This document shows positions 43,105 to 51,299 of a stretch of DNA of 64,000 nt, piece by piece. The DNA lies in contig JOGW01000021.1 in the NCBI GenBank assembly GCA_000721375.1, positions 186,001 to 250,000 of the forward strand, given 5' to 3'. Source of the stretch: Streptomyces sp. NRRL B-3428 (GTDB taxonomy: Bacteria > Actinomycetota > Actinomycetes > Streptomycetales > Streptomycetaceae). The stretch's first letter is position 1; each line of letters begins with the position of its first letter. Below the pieces are notes generated by a model. The model had not been told where the DNA came from and made no database searches. It saw only the letters and a list, made by a program, of their open reading frames with translations. Position numbers and translations under genes: made by a program.

Positions 43105-45024
43105 TCAGCCCGTACGCGTGTACGTGAGGGGCTCGCCGCCGCTGCCGACCAGTTCCCGCGTCAGGTGGTTGTCGTCCACGAGCCGGAGCTCGCTGACCGG
43201 TCCCGCCTTGCACTCGGCGGGCTTGCCGAACGTCACCACGGAGGGCCCGAACACCAGCGAACTGCCCGCCGAGCGCAGCGGCGCCGTCCAACGGCACTCG
43301 TATGTGGGGCTGTTGCCGCTGAGGCTCATGACCGTGTCACCGGCATTGCCCTGCTGGATCACCATGCTCCGGGTGTTGGCGTTGCCGTCGGCCTGGAACT
43401 CGGCCTCCCAGGTGCCCAGGAACTCCGGGGGGATCTCGCCGTTCGCCGGCGGCGCCGACGTGGTCGGGGCCTCGGTGGTCGGCGGCTGCTCGGTGGTCGG
43501 CGGAGGGGTGCTCTCGCCCGGAGTGGTGGGGGCGGTCGGGCTCGACGGGGTGTCGCGGCCCTCCTTGCGGCCGCCGTCGTCGCCCTTCATCACCGCGTAC
43601 ACCGTGCCGCCGGCGCCGATCGCCACGATCACGGCCACGGCGACGAGGAGCACGGTGGCCCGGCCGCTGCGGCGGGGCGGAGGACCGGGCTGGGGACCGT
43701 AGGGCGGGGTGCCGCTGCCGCCGTTGTTGTGCCAGCCGTCGTTCGGGTCGAAGTGCACGCCGGGTGGCGAGTAGGGCTGCGACGGCGTGTAGGGATGTCC
43801 CTGCGGGGGCGGCTGCGGATGGCCGTACGCGGGTGCGTGGCCGTGCGGCTGCGGGTATCCGTACCCGGGCGCGGGGGCGTGCGGATAGCCGTACCCCGGT
43901 GCGTCGGGCTGCGACGGCGGGAGCTGCTGTCCCGCGTGGATCGTGGGGAGATGGTCCGCACCCGGTGCACCGGGGGGCGGGGGAGTGCCGCCGGACGCGG
44001 CGGGTTCGGCGGGCGAGCCGTCCGAGCCGGGCCCGGCCTGCCCGGAGGCGGCCGGTCTGGATTCGGGGGCTGCCGGCTCCGTGGATCCGGAGGGCGGCGC
44101 CTCCTCCGGATCCTCCGAGTCCAGCAACTCCACTGCATGCCGGCCCAGTTGGGCCACCAGGATCCCCGGCAGCCAGGGTTCGAGAGCCCGCCCGCCGCTC
44201 ACCGTGTCCTCGGCGCCGAGCTGCTCGACGATCTGGTCGAGGGTGGGCCGTGCGGCCGGATCCTTGCGCAGACACGAGGAGATCAGGCCTTCGAGACTCT
44301 CCGGGAGTTCGGAGAGATCCGGGTCCTCCTGCGCGATCCGGAACATCAGCGCGTGCACACCACTGCTCTCGGTGCCGAACGGCAGCACCCCGGTCGCCGC
44401 GTACGCGAGCACCGAGCCGAGGCAGAAGACATCGCACGCGGGCGTGATCCGGTCACCGCGGACCTGCTCCGGCGCCATGAACCCGGGCGAGCCGACCAGC
44501 GCCCCGGTCCGGGTGAGCCCGCCGTCGGTGACGGTCTCCAGGGCGCGGGCGATCCCGAAGTCGATGACCCGCGGGCCGTCGATCGTGACGAGCACATTGG
44601 AGGGCTTGAGATCGCGGTGGATCAGCCCCGCGGCGTGGATGTCCTTGAGGGCGTACGCGAGTCCGGCGGCCAGGACGCGCACCGAACGCTCGGGCAGCGG
44701 ACCGTGGTCCACGCCCACGACCTGCTGCAGCGAGGGCCCGGCCACATAGCCCGTGGCGACCCAGGGGATCTCGGCCTCGGTGTCCGCGTCGAGCACTGGC
44801 GCCGTCCATTGACCCCCGACCCTGCGCGCCGCCTGCACCTCCTTGCGGAACCGCGCCCGGAACTCCTCCTGCTCGGCGAGCTCCCTGCGCACCAGCTTCA
44901 CGGCGACGGTCCGCCCCCGCTCGGAACGCGCCAGATACACCCGGCCCATCCCGCCGGCACCGAGCCGCCCCAGCAGCCGATATGCCCCGATCCGCTGCGG
45001 ATCGCCCGCTCCGAGTGACTCCAT
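43105..45024 (-). CDS. Serine/threonine protein kinase, membrane-bound (second paralogue)
   Basis: A 639-residue Hanks-type kinase, paralogous to the one at 39814. The kinase domain (about residues 15-270) has GRLGAGGMGRVYLARS, VKLVRREL, IHRDLKPSNVLV, IDFGIARALE and SPGFMAPEQVRG. The long juxtamembrane linker is Pro/Gly/Tyr-rich (repeats of GYGYPQPH type). A membrane helix (TVLLVAVAVIVAIGAGG) leads to a Thr/Pro spacer and an external domain with [24 protein letters not shown] precedes the ATG at 45024. Its promoter shows TATTCT (45063-45068) and an inverted repeat. Confidence 0.93.
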   Translation of the reverse strand: MESLGAGDPQRIGAYRLLGRLGAGGMGRVYLARSERGRTVAVKLVRRELAEQEEFRARFRKEVQAARRVGGQWTAPVLDADTEAEIPWVATGYVAGPSLQQVVGVDHGPLPERSVRVLAAGLAYALKDIHAAGLIHRDLKPSNVLVTIDGPRVIDFGIARALETVTDGGLTRTGALVGSPGFMAPEQVRGDRITPACDVFCLGSVLAYAATGVLPFGTESSGVHALMFRIAQEDPDLSELPESLEGLISSCLRKDPAARPTLDQIVEQLGAEDTVSGGRALEPWLPGILVAQLGRHAVELLDSEDPEEAPPSGSTEPAAPESRPAASGQAGPGSDGSPAEPAASGGTPPPPGAPGADHLPTIHAGQQLPPSQPDAPGYGYPHAPAPGYGYPQPHGHAPAYGHPQPPPQGHPYTPSQPYSPPGVHFDPNDGWHNNGGSGTPPYGPQPGPPPRRSGRATVLLVAVAVIVAIGAGGTVYAVMKGDDGGRKEGRDTPSSPTAPTTPGESTPPPTTEQPPTTEAPTTSAPPANGEIPPEFLGTWEAEFQADGNANTRSMVIQQGNAGDTVMSLSGNSPTYECRWTAPLRSAGSSLVFGPSVVTFGKPAECKAGPVSELRLVDDNHLTRELVGSGGEPLTYTRTG

Positions 45025-45049
45025 GGCCGTCGTCCTCCCCCGTACACGG

Positions 45050-45068
45050 CTCGACAATTCGAGAATAG
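45050..45068 (-). promoter_or_regulatory. Kinase promoter with operator-like inverted repeat
   Basis: On the minus strand TATTCT (45063-45068) fits a -10 box. Just after it, CTCGAATTGTCGAG (45050-45063) is an inverted repeat that would overlap the transcription start. Confidence 0.45.
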
Positions 45069-45128
45069 TGCGGGGAAGTTGGGGTCAGGGAGGTGGTCCT
45101 GCTACCACTCGGCAACGGTTTCCCGCGG

Positions 45129-45578
45129 CTACTCCGCTGCGGCGACCGATTCCAGCGCCTTGGACAGACGCTCCAACACGGCCACGGTCTGCGCGAACTC
45201 CTGCGCACCCAGCTCCTGGGCGAGCTGCCGCGCCAGCTCGGCGTGCCCCGGCGCCAGCCGGGCGATCGCCTCGCGCCCGGCGTCCGTCGGAGTCAGCAGC
45301 TTGGCCCGGCGATGGGCGGGATTCGGTTCGTACGCGGCAAGGCCCTTGTCGACCAGGAGATCGGCGATCCGCTGCACGCTCTGCCGCGTGATGCCCATGG
45401 CGCGCGCGATCCCCGCCACGGGCAGGGGCTGGTGCAGTACGGCGCCGAGCACCTGCCACCAGGCCGCGGTCAGGCCCGCCGGGGCCGCCAACTTCTCGCT
45501 GACGGCGAGGAATTGACCGTTGAGGCGGAAGACACCGAGCGCCGTCCGGCTGAGCAGCTCCTGCTCGGCACGGCTCAC
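45129..45578 (-). CDS. MarR-family transcriptional regulator
   Basis: A 149-residue winged-helix regulator. It has AGLTAAWWQVLGAVLHQPLP, the recognition-helix region MGITRQSVQRIADLLVDKGL, and the wing YEPNPAHRRAKLLTPTD. GTG at 45578 overlaps the stop of the DJ-1 gene (GTGA), so it is translationally coupled and is the second gene of a two-gene unit. It probably represses that unit through the TGTCA repeats at 46227-46260. The ligand may be an oxidant or electrophile, given the DJ-1 partner. Confidence 0.9.
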   Translation of the reverse strand: MSRAEQELLSRTALGVFRLNGQFLAVSEKLAAPAGLTAAWWQVLGAVLHQPLPVAGIARAMGITRQSVQRIADLLVDKGLAAYEPNPAHRRAKLLTPTDAGREAIARLAPGHAELARQLAQELGAQEFAQTVAVLERLSKALESVAAAE

Positions 45579-46186
45579 GAGGCCTCCTGCCCGGCCGCTT
45601 CGAGGACCTCGTACGCGGACGCGTCCGAGTCGTGGAACAGCCGGTACCACGCGTCGAGTACCTCACCCTCGTACACCTTGAGCAGCGAGAACACCTCGCG
45701 TGCGAAGGCGACGGGCTCGGTCGGTCCGGCGGTGACCAGGACGCCGTCGGTCACCGCGTCGGCCTCCACGTACCGCTCGCCGCCCTTGTATCCGGTGGCG
45801 GCCAGGTAGAAGGAGACGGCGCTGGTGTGCGCCCGGTCGTCGAGCAGTCCCTCGCGGGCGAGTCCGGCGGTGGCGCCGCAGATGGCGGCGACGGGCACAC
45901 CGGCGTCGAGGAACTCCCGCGCCTTGCGCGCGAAGGGCGCGAGCTCGTCGCCGGAGTCCCACAGGTCGGCCCCGGTCAGGATGAGCAGCGAACTGTCCTC
46001 GGGGCGCAGGGAGTCGAGGCCCTGGTCGGGCGTGATGCGCAGCCCGCCCATCGTGGTGACCGGCGCGGTGGTCGGGCCCACGGTCCGGGTCTCGTGACCG
46101 GTCCGTACGAGACCGGTGGTGGTGTACCCCGTCTCCCAGTCGGCGAACGTGTCGTAGACGGCGATGTGTACGGGCTTGCGGGTCAT
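45575..46186 (-). CDS. DJ-1/PfpI family protein
   Basis: A 203-residue glutamine-amidotransferase-like protein of the DJ-1/PfpI superfamily. The nucleophile elbow is AAICGATAGLAREGLLD, with the cysteine in ICGAT, and LLILTGADLWDSG supplies the conserved acid/oxyanion region. Members act as glyoxalases, isonitrile hydratases, peptidases or redox sensors; the exact reaction is not predictable. CGGGAGGCAGTC precedes the ATG at 46186. It is coupled to the following MarR gene. Confidence 0.88.
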   Translation of the reverse strand: MTRKPVHIAVYDTFADWETGYTTTGLVRTGHETRTVGPTTAPVTTMGGLRITPDQGLDSLRPEDSSLLILTGADLWDSGDELAPFARKAREFLDAGVPVAAICGATAGLAREGLLDDRAHTSAVSFYLAATGYKGGERYVEADAVTDGVLVTAGPTEPVAFAREVFSLLKVYEGEVLDAWYRLFHDSDASAYEVLEAAGQEAS

Positions 46187-46226
46187 GACTGCCTCCCGGT
46201 GGCGGATGGGTCGAGCCTCGCTCTGT

Positions 46227-46260
46227 GACAACATCCTGTCGTAATGACAGCAGGCTGTCA
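46227..46260. promoter_or_regulatory. Operator-like TGACA/TGTCA repeats upstream of DJ-1/MarR
   Basis: TGACA and TGTCA recur with inner symmetry CCTGTC-GTAAT-GACAGCAGG. They lie 40-75 nt before the DJ-1 start, over the expected promoter. Confidence 0.55.
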
Positions 46261-46349
46261 ATAGGGTCCGGGGTGCATGCCGCCGGGCCGCAATGGGTCG
46301 ACGCCCTGTCGAGACACGCCCCCCGACCTCGGACAGGACGCCGATGGAA

Positions 46350-46374
46350 TGTCCGTATCGCGGACACCTACCCT
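46350..46374 (+). promoter_or_regulatory. Leaderless promoter with operator, class III aminotransferase
   Basis: TACCCT (46369-46374) lies 7 nt before the ATG at 46382. Immediately upstream, TGTCCGTATCGCGGACA (46350-46366) is a perfect 6-bp inverted repeat with a 5-nt spacer that would block the -35/-10 spacer when bound. Confidence 0.5.
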
Positions 46375-46381
46375 CACCCCC

Positions 46382-47746
46382 ATGACCCCTCACGAAGCTG
46401 CTGACCTCGCGAAAGGTGCCGCCGTCAAGGCCGCCGACCGCGCCCATGTGTTCCACTCCTGGTCCGCGCAGGAGCTCATCGATCCGCTCGCCGTGGCCGG
46501 AGCCGAGGGCGTGCACTTCTGGGACTACGAGGGCAACCGGTACCTCGACTTCACCAGCGCGCTCGTCTACACCAACATCGGCTACCAGCACCCCAAGGTC
46601 GTCGCCGCGATCCAGGAGCAGGCGGCGACGATGACGACGTTCGCGCCCGCCTTCGCCGTCGAGGCGCGCAGCGAGGCCGCCCGGCTGATCGCCGAGCGCA
46701 CCCCCGGCGACCTCGACAAGATCTTCTTCACCAACGCCGGCGCCGAGGCCGTCGAGCACGCGGCGCGCATGGCCCGGATCCACACCGGCCGCCCGAAGAT
46801 CATGAGTGCCTACCGCTCGTACCACGGAGGCACGGCCACGGGTATCAACCTCACCGGTGACCCGCGCCGTTGGGCCTCGGACACGGGCTCGGCCGGGGTC
46901 GTACGGTTCTGGGCGCCGTTCCTGTACCGCTCGGCCTTCCACGCCGAGACCGAGGCCGAGGAGTGCGCCCGCGCGCTGCAGCACCTCGAGGACACCATCA
47001 CCTTCGAGGGCCCGGGCTCGATCGCCGCGATCATCCTGGAGACCGTGCCGGGCACGGCCGGGATCATGGTGCCGCCGCCGGGCTATCTGCCGGGCGTGCG
47101 GGAGATCTGCGACCGCTACGGCATCGTGCTGATCTTCGACGAGGTCATGTCCGGGTTCGGCCGCACCGGCAAGTGGTTCGCCGCCGACCACTTCGACGTC
47201 ACCCCCGACCTGCTGACCTTCGCCAAGGGCGTGACCTCGGGATACGTCCCGCTGGGCGGGGTCGCCATCAACGGCGCGATCGCCGAGACCTTCGCGCGCC
47301 GCGCGTACCCGGGCGGGCTCACCTACTCCGGCCACCCGCTCGCGTGCGCCACGGCCGTCGCCACCATCAACGTGATGGAGGAGGAGGGCGTCGTCGAGCA
47401 CGCGGCCAGGATCGGCGCCGATGTGATCGCCCCGGGGCTCGCGGATCTCGCGGAGCGCCACCCGTCCGTCGGCGAGGTGCGCGGGCTCGGTGTCTTCTGG
47501 GCCCTTGAGCTCGTACGCGACCGTCAGACGCGGGCGCCGCTCGTGCCGTACAACGCGACGGGTGCGGACGCGGCGCCCATGGGCGCGTTCGCGGCCGCGT
47601 GCAAGAAGGAGGGTCTGTGGCCCTTCGTCAACATGAACCGTACGCACGTGGTCCCGGCCTGCACGATCACCGAGGCGGAGGCCAAGGAGGGTCTGGCGGC
47701 GCTGGACATCGCGCTGTCCGTGGCGGACGAGTACGTCACCGGCTGA
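46382..47746 (+). CDS. Class III aminotransferase (omega-aminotransferase type)
   Basis: A 454-residue PLP enzyme of the class III group. It has FWDYEGNRYLDFTSALVYTN, FFTNAGAEAVEHAARMARIH, YRSYHGGTATGINLTGD, LIFDEVMSGFGRTGKWFA with the conserved Asp, and the lysine in DLLTFAKGVTSGYVPLGGV. Family members move amino groups from beta-alanine, GABA, diamines or taurine to pyruvate or oxoglutarate; the substrate is open. ATG at 46382 was chosen by homology length and leaderless promoter spacing; the frame extends upstream to 46277. A strong terminator follows. Confidence 0.92.
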   Translation: MTPHEAADLAKGAAVKAADRAHVFHSWSAQELIDPLAVAGAEGVHFWDYEGNRYLDFTSALVYTNIGYQHPKVVAAIQEQAATMTTFAPAFAVEARSEAARLIAERTPGDLDKIFFTNAGAEAVEHAARMARIHTGRPKIMSAYRSYHGGTATGINLTGDPRRWASDTGSAGVVRFWAPFLYRSAFHAETEAEECARALQHLEDTITFEGPGSIAAIILETVPGTAGIMVPPPGYLPGVREICDRYGIVLIFDEVMSGFGRTGKWFAADHFDVTPDLLTFAKGVTSGYVPLGGVAINGAIAETFARRAYPGGLTYSGHPLACATAVATINVMEEEGVVEHAARIGADVIAPGLADLAERHPSVGEVRGLGVFWALELVRDRQTRAPLVPYNATGADAAPMGAFAAACKKEGLWPFVNMNRTHVVPACTITEAEAKEGLAALDIALSVADEYVTG

Positions 47747-47764
47747 GGCGGCCGAAGTCGTGCA

Positions 47765-47802
47765 GAACGCCGGGGTGCGCCCGCACGCGCACCCCGGCGT
47801 TC
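47765..47802 (+). terminator. Terminator after the class III aminotransferase
   Basis: A 15-bp stem (GAACGCCGGGGTGCG with its complement), then TCTATTT. Confidence 0.9.
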
Positions 47803-47909
47803 TATTTGCATAAACGCGCAAGTACCTGTCATGCTTCCGGAGGCCGCACGCCTGGACGCTGCTGCCCGAACGCTGCCGTACCCCTGAATCACGGAGAGAG
47901 GAGGCAGTC

Positions 47910-47975
47910 ATGAGCGACGACGACGCGCACAGTACGAACTGCCTCCCCGGCATCTGCCTCCCCGGCACCCGCTGA
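47910..47975 (+). CDS. 21-codon Cys-containing leader-like ORF
   Basis: ATG to TGA with an excellent ribosome-binding site (GGAGAGAGGAGG, about 7 nt upstream). The peptide is acidic at the N terminus (MSDDDAHST) and ends NCLPGICLPGTR, an internal CLPG duplication. A strong hairpin follows 18 nt later, then the ABC permease gene. The layout fits a leader peptide for attenuation, perhaps cysteine-related, or a tiny secreted or modified peptide. Too short for homology judgement. Nothing in the window looks like a peptide-modifying enzyme. Confidence 0.55.
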   Translation: MSDDDAHSTNCLPGICLPGTR

Positions 47976-47993
47976 GTCACCCCTGTCCTCTGC

Positions 47994-48015
47994 AAGGGTG
48001 GCCCCCGCCACCCTT
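47994..48015 (+). terminator. Hairpin (attenuator candidate) between small ORF and ABC operon
   Basis: A 9-bp perfect stem (AAGGGTGGC/GCCACCCTT) and a 4-nt loop, located 100 nt before the permease ATG. The trailing sequence is only modestly T-rich (GGCGATTTCT). Confidence 0.6.
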
Positions 48016-48114
48016 CTCGTGGCGATTTCTCCGCATTCATCCCGACCCGTGATCCGCTGATCCCGCGCGCCCACAGCGCCCCGGCTCCGCAGCGGTCCCA
48101 CAGGGGGTACAAGC

Positions 48115-49836
48115 ATGACCACCACCATCACCAACCGCCCGCCGCGCCGTGGCCTGACGTGGGTCGACTTCGCCGTCGCCGCCGGTGTGCTCGTTCTCGG
48201 CTATCTGATCCTGCAGGTCGGCAAGGGCACGACGGTCAACGTCGACCCGGCCGATGTCTCCGGCGTCGACACGGACCCGTCCCAGCTCCCGTACTACGCG
48301 GCCCGCAGCCTCCTGCGCATGTTCATCGCGCTCGGCGCCTCGGTCGTCTTCACCTTCGTCTACGCCTACGCCGCCGCCCGCAGCCGCCGCCTGGAGCGCA
48401 TTCTCATCCCCGCGCTCGACATCCTGCAGTCCGTCCCCGTACTCGGCTTCCTGACGATCGCGGTCACCGGCTTCATCGCGCTGTTCCCCGGCTCGATGCT
48501 CGGGCTCGAACTCGCCTCGATCTTCGCCATCTTCACCTCGCAGGCCTGGAACATGACCTTCGGGTTCTACTCCTCGCTGACCAGCCTGCCGCGTGAACTC
48601 GACGAGGTCTCCCGGTCGTTCGGCTTCACCAAGTGGATGCGCTTCTGGCGTATCGAACTGCCCTCGGGCGCCATCGACCTCGTCTGGAACGGGATGATGA
48701 GCTTCGCCGGCGGCTGGTTCTTCCTCGTCGCCTCCGAGGCCATCAGCGTCGCCAACCACGACTACACGCTGCCGGGCGTCGGTTCGTACGCCGGAGCCGC
48801 GATCGGCGCCGGCGACATGGGCAAGGTCGGCTGGGCGATCCTCACCATGGCCGTCATGGTGATCTCGGTGAACTTCCTGTTCTGGCGCCCGCTCACGGCC
48901 TGGTCCGAGAAGTTCAAGAACGAGCAGTCCGAGGCCGGCGAGGTCCAGCGCTCCTTCGTCCTGGACTTCCTGCGCCGCTCCCACTGGCCCGAACTGCTCG
49001 GCCGTTTCCTCGCCCCCGTCCGCGAGGGCATCAACCGCGCGGGCCGGATCTTCGGCCGCGACGACCGTCCGTTGAACGTCGACCCCGCCAAGCGCCGCCT
49101 GGGCGACATCCTCTTCGGCACGGTGGCCACAGCGCTGATCGCCTGGGGTCTGATCGACCTGCTCCGCTACCTCAGCGACAGCGTGGGCCTCGGCGTCTTC
49201 GGTGAACCGCTCGTCCTCGGCCTCGTCACGCTCCTGCGCGTCGTGGTCCTGGTCGCCGTCGCCACCGTCGTCTGGGTGCCGATCGGCGTGAAGATCGGCT
49301 TCTCGCCGAAGCTGGCGAAGATCGCCCAGCCGATCGTCCAGGTCCTGGCCAGCTTCCCGGCCAACTTCCTCTTCCCGCTGGCCATGTGGTTCTTCCTGCG
49401 CACCGGCCTCGACATCAACTTCGGCTGCATCTTCCTGATGGCGCTCGGCGCCCAGTGGTACATCCTCTTCAACACCATCGCGGGCGCCATGGCCATCCCC
49501 TCCGATCTCAAGGAGGCGATGGACGACCTGGGCGTGCACGGCTGGCAGCGCTGGAAGCGGCTGATCCTGCCGGGCATCTTCCCGTCGTACGTCACCGGCG
49601 GCATCACCGCGTCGGGCGGCGCCTGGAACGCCTCGATCGTCTCCGAGGTCGTCACCTTCGCCGGTACGACGCTGAGCGCCACCGGACTCGGCGCGTACAT
49701 CTTCAAGGCCACCGAGGACGGCGACTTCCCGCGCCTGCTCGCGGGCGTCGCGGTGATGAGCCTGTACGTCGTGGCCCTCAACCGCCTGTTCTGGCGCCGC
49801 CTTTACCGCCTGGCGGAGACCCGCTACAGCCTCTGA
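48115..49836 (+). CDS. Duplicated ABC permease for an anion (NitT/TauT-like, COG4986 type)
   Basis: A 573-residue permease with two fused binding-protein-dependent transport units. Each half has the EAA-like loop: ELDEVSRSFGFTKWMRFWRI in the first and LKEAMDDLGVHGWQRWKRLI in the second. About 12 helices are visible. This duplicated form is found in ABC systems for nitrate, sulfonate, taurine or similar anions. No substrate-binding protein is encoded adjacent, which is unusual for uptake. GGGGGTACAAGC precedes the ATG. A Cys-containing leader-like ORF lies upstream, and the ATPase gene follows by 44 nt. Confidence 0.85.
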   Translation: MTTTITNRPPRRGLTWVDFAVAAGVLVLGYLILQVGKGTTVNVDPADVSGVDTDPSQLPYYAARSLLRMFIALGASVVFTFVYAYAAARSRRLERILIPALDILQSVPVLGFLTIAVTGFIALFPGSMLGLELASIFAIFTSQAWNMTFGFYSSLTSLPRELDEVSRSFGFTKWMRFWRIELPSGAIDLVWNGMMSFAGGWFFLVASEAISVANHDYTLPGVGSYAGAAIGAGDMGKVGWAILTMAVMVISVNFLFWRPLTAWSEKFKNEQSEAGEVQRSFVLDFLRRSHWPELLGRFLAPVREGINRAGRIFGRDDRPLNVDPAKRRLGDILFGTVATALIAWGLIDLLRYLSDSVGLGVFGEPLVLGLVTLLRVVVLVAVATVVWVPIGVKIGFSPKLAKIAQPIVQVLASFPANFLFPLAMWFFLRTGLDINFGCIFLMALGAQWYILFNTIAGAMAIPSDLKEAMDDLGVHGWQRWKRLILPGIFPSYVTGGITASGGAWNASIVSEVVTFAGTTLSATGLGAYIFKATEDGDFPRLLAGVAVMSLYVVALNRLFWRRLYRLAETRYSL

Positions 49837-49880
49837 ACCGGCCCCTGCCCAGACTTTTCTCACGACCCCGAGGAGGGGCC

Positions 49881-51233
49881 ATGACCACTGCAACCCCCAT
49901 CCGCCGTACCGGCGAAGCCCTGCTCGCCGCGAACAACGTCACCAAGTCCTACGCGGGCGCCGACGGCGAACTGCCCGTGCTCGGCGGCATCGATCTGGAG
50001 ATCCACGAGGGCGAGATCGTCGCCCTGCTCGGCAAGTCCGGCTCCGGCAAGTCCACACTCCTGCGCTGCCTGGCGGGACTGATCCCGGCGAGCTCGGGCT
50101 CGGTCACGTACAAGGGAGAAGAGCTGCACGGCGCCAACCCGGGTACGGCCATGGTCTTCCAGACCTTCGCGCTGCTGCCCTGGCTGACCGTCCAGCAGAA
50201 CGTCGAACTCGGCCTGGAGGCCAAGGGAGTGGGCCCGAAGGAGCGCGCCGAGGCCGCCGTCCAGGCCATCGACCTCATCGGCCTCGACGGCTTCGAGTCC
50301 GCGTACCCGAAGGAACTCTCCGGCGGTATGCGCCAGCGCGTCGGCTTCGCCCGCGCCCTGGTCGTCGAGCCGGACGTCCTGATGATGGACGAGCCCTTCT
50401 CGGCGCTCGACGTCCTGACCGCCGAGAACCTCCGAGGCGAGCTGATGGAGCTCTGGGAGTCCGGCCAGTTCCCCACCAAGGCCATCGTCCTCGTCACGCA
50501 CAACATCGAGGAGGCCGTCCTGATGGCCGACCGTGTGGTCGTGCTCGGCTCGCGTCCGTACGGCACGATCCGCGAGACCTTCGACGTCTCCCTCGTACGC
50601 CCGCGCGACCGGCAGTCCGCCGAGTTCGAGCAGGTCGTGGACGCGGTCTACCAGGTCATGACCGGCCGTACGAAGGACAGCCCCAAGCTCTCGGAACCGG
50701 TCCCGGCCAAGCGCACCCCGGCCACCACCCCGCTGCCGGCCGCATCCGTCGACGGTCTCTCCGGACTCGCCGAGCTGCTCGCGCAGTACGAGGGCGGGGA
50801 GTGCGAACTCGCCGATCTGGCCGACGACTTGGGCCTTGAGGTCGACGACATGCTCCCGCAGGTCGACGCGCTCGAACTGCTCGGTCTCGCGGAGATCCAG
50901 GACGGAGACCTGCGGCTGACTGAGCGGGGCGCGGTGTTCGCCCGCGCGGACGTCCAGGCCTCGAAGAAGCTCTTCGCCGAAGCGGCCCTGGAAGCGGCCC
51001 CGCTCGTCCACGTCATCACCTCGACTCTGCTGCGCTCGGTCGAGGGCGAGCAGCGCGCCGGCTTCTTCCGCGATCTGCTCGCCCACCACTACACGAGCGA
51101 GCAGATCGACCAGCAGCTGGACACGGCCACGGACTGGGGCCGGTACGCGGAGCTGTTCTCGTACAACGCGGACTCGCAGGAGTACCGGCTCGACGAGGAC
51201 GCCCGGTTGAGGGTGGATCCCGGGGTTGAGTAG
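49881..51233 (+). CDS. ABC ATP-binding protein with C-terminal AAA-associated domain
   Basis: A 450-residue ATPase. The N-terminal 260 residues are an NitT/TauT-type ATPase: Walker A ALLGKSGSGKSTLLRCLAG, signature LSGGMRQRVGFARAL, Walker B VLMMDEPFSALDVLT and the switch LVTHNIEEAV. Residues about 290-440 are an AAA-associated regulatory domain with a winged-helix look (LADLADDLGLEVDDMLPQVD). This matches the duplicated-permease partner. GAGGAGGGGCC precedes the ATG at 49881. The frame is open from 49386 only as a permease shadow. Confidence 0.9.
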   Translation: MTTATPIRRTGEALLAANNVTKSYAGADGELPVLGGIDLEIHEGEIVALLGKSGSGKSTLLRCLAGLIPASSGSVTYKGEELHGANPGTAMVFQTFALLPWLTVQQNVELGLEAKGVGPKERAEAAVQAIDLIGLDGFESAYPKELSGGMRQRVGFARALVVEPDVLMMDEPFSALDVLTAENLRGELMELWESGQFPTKAIVLVTHNIEEAVLMADRVVVLGSRPYGTIRETFDVSLVRPRDRQSAEFEQVVDAVYQVMTGRTKDSPKLSEPVPAKRTPATTPLPAASVDGLSGLAELLAQYEGGECELADLADDLGLEVDDMLPQVDALELLGLAEIQDGDLRLTERGAVFARADVQASKKLFAEAALEAAPLVHVITSTLLRSVEGEQRAGFFRDLLAHHYTSEQIDQQLDTATDWGRYAELFSYNADSQEYRLDEDARLRVDPGVE

Positions 51234-51237
51234 GGAA

Positions 51238-51275
51238 CGGCCCGTTCCTGAGTACACCTACTCAGGGACGGGCCG
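51238..51275 (+). terminator. Terminator after the ABC operon
   Basis: A 17-bp stem with one wobble (CGGCCCGTTCCTGAGTA against TACTCAGGGACGGGCCG) and a 4-nt loop. Confidence 0.9.
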
Positions 51276-51299
51276 CCGTCCGGAACCAGACTTACGGGC

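Noticed and set aside
45575..48112. Very long N-terminal extension of the DJ-1 protein
   Set aside because: The extension is antisense to the class III aminotransferase; the ATG at 46186 has a clear ribosome-binding site.
48037..49893. 618-codon minus-strand frame opposite the ABC permease
   Set aside because: Asp/Glu/Arg/Gly-rich antisense shadow; the permease on the plus strand has helices and EAA loops.
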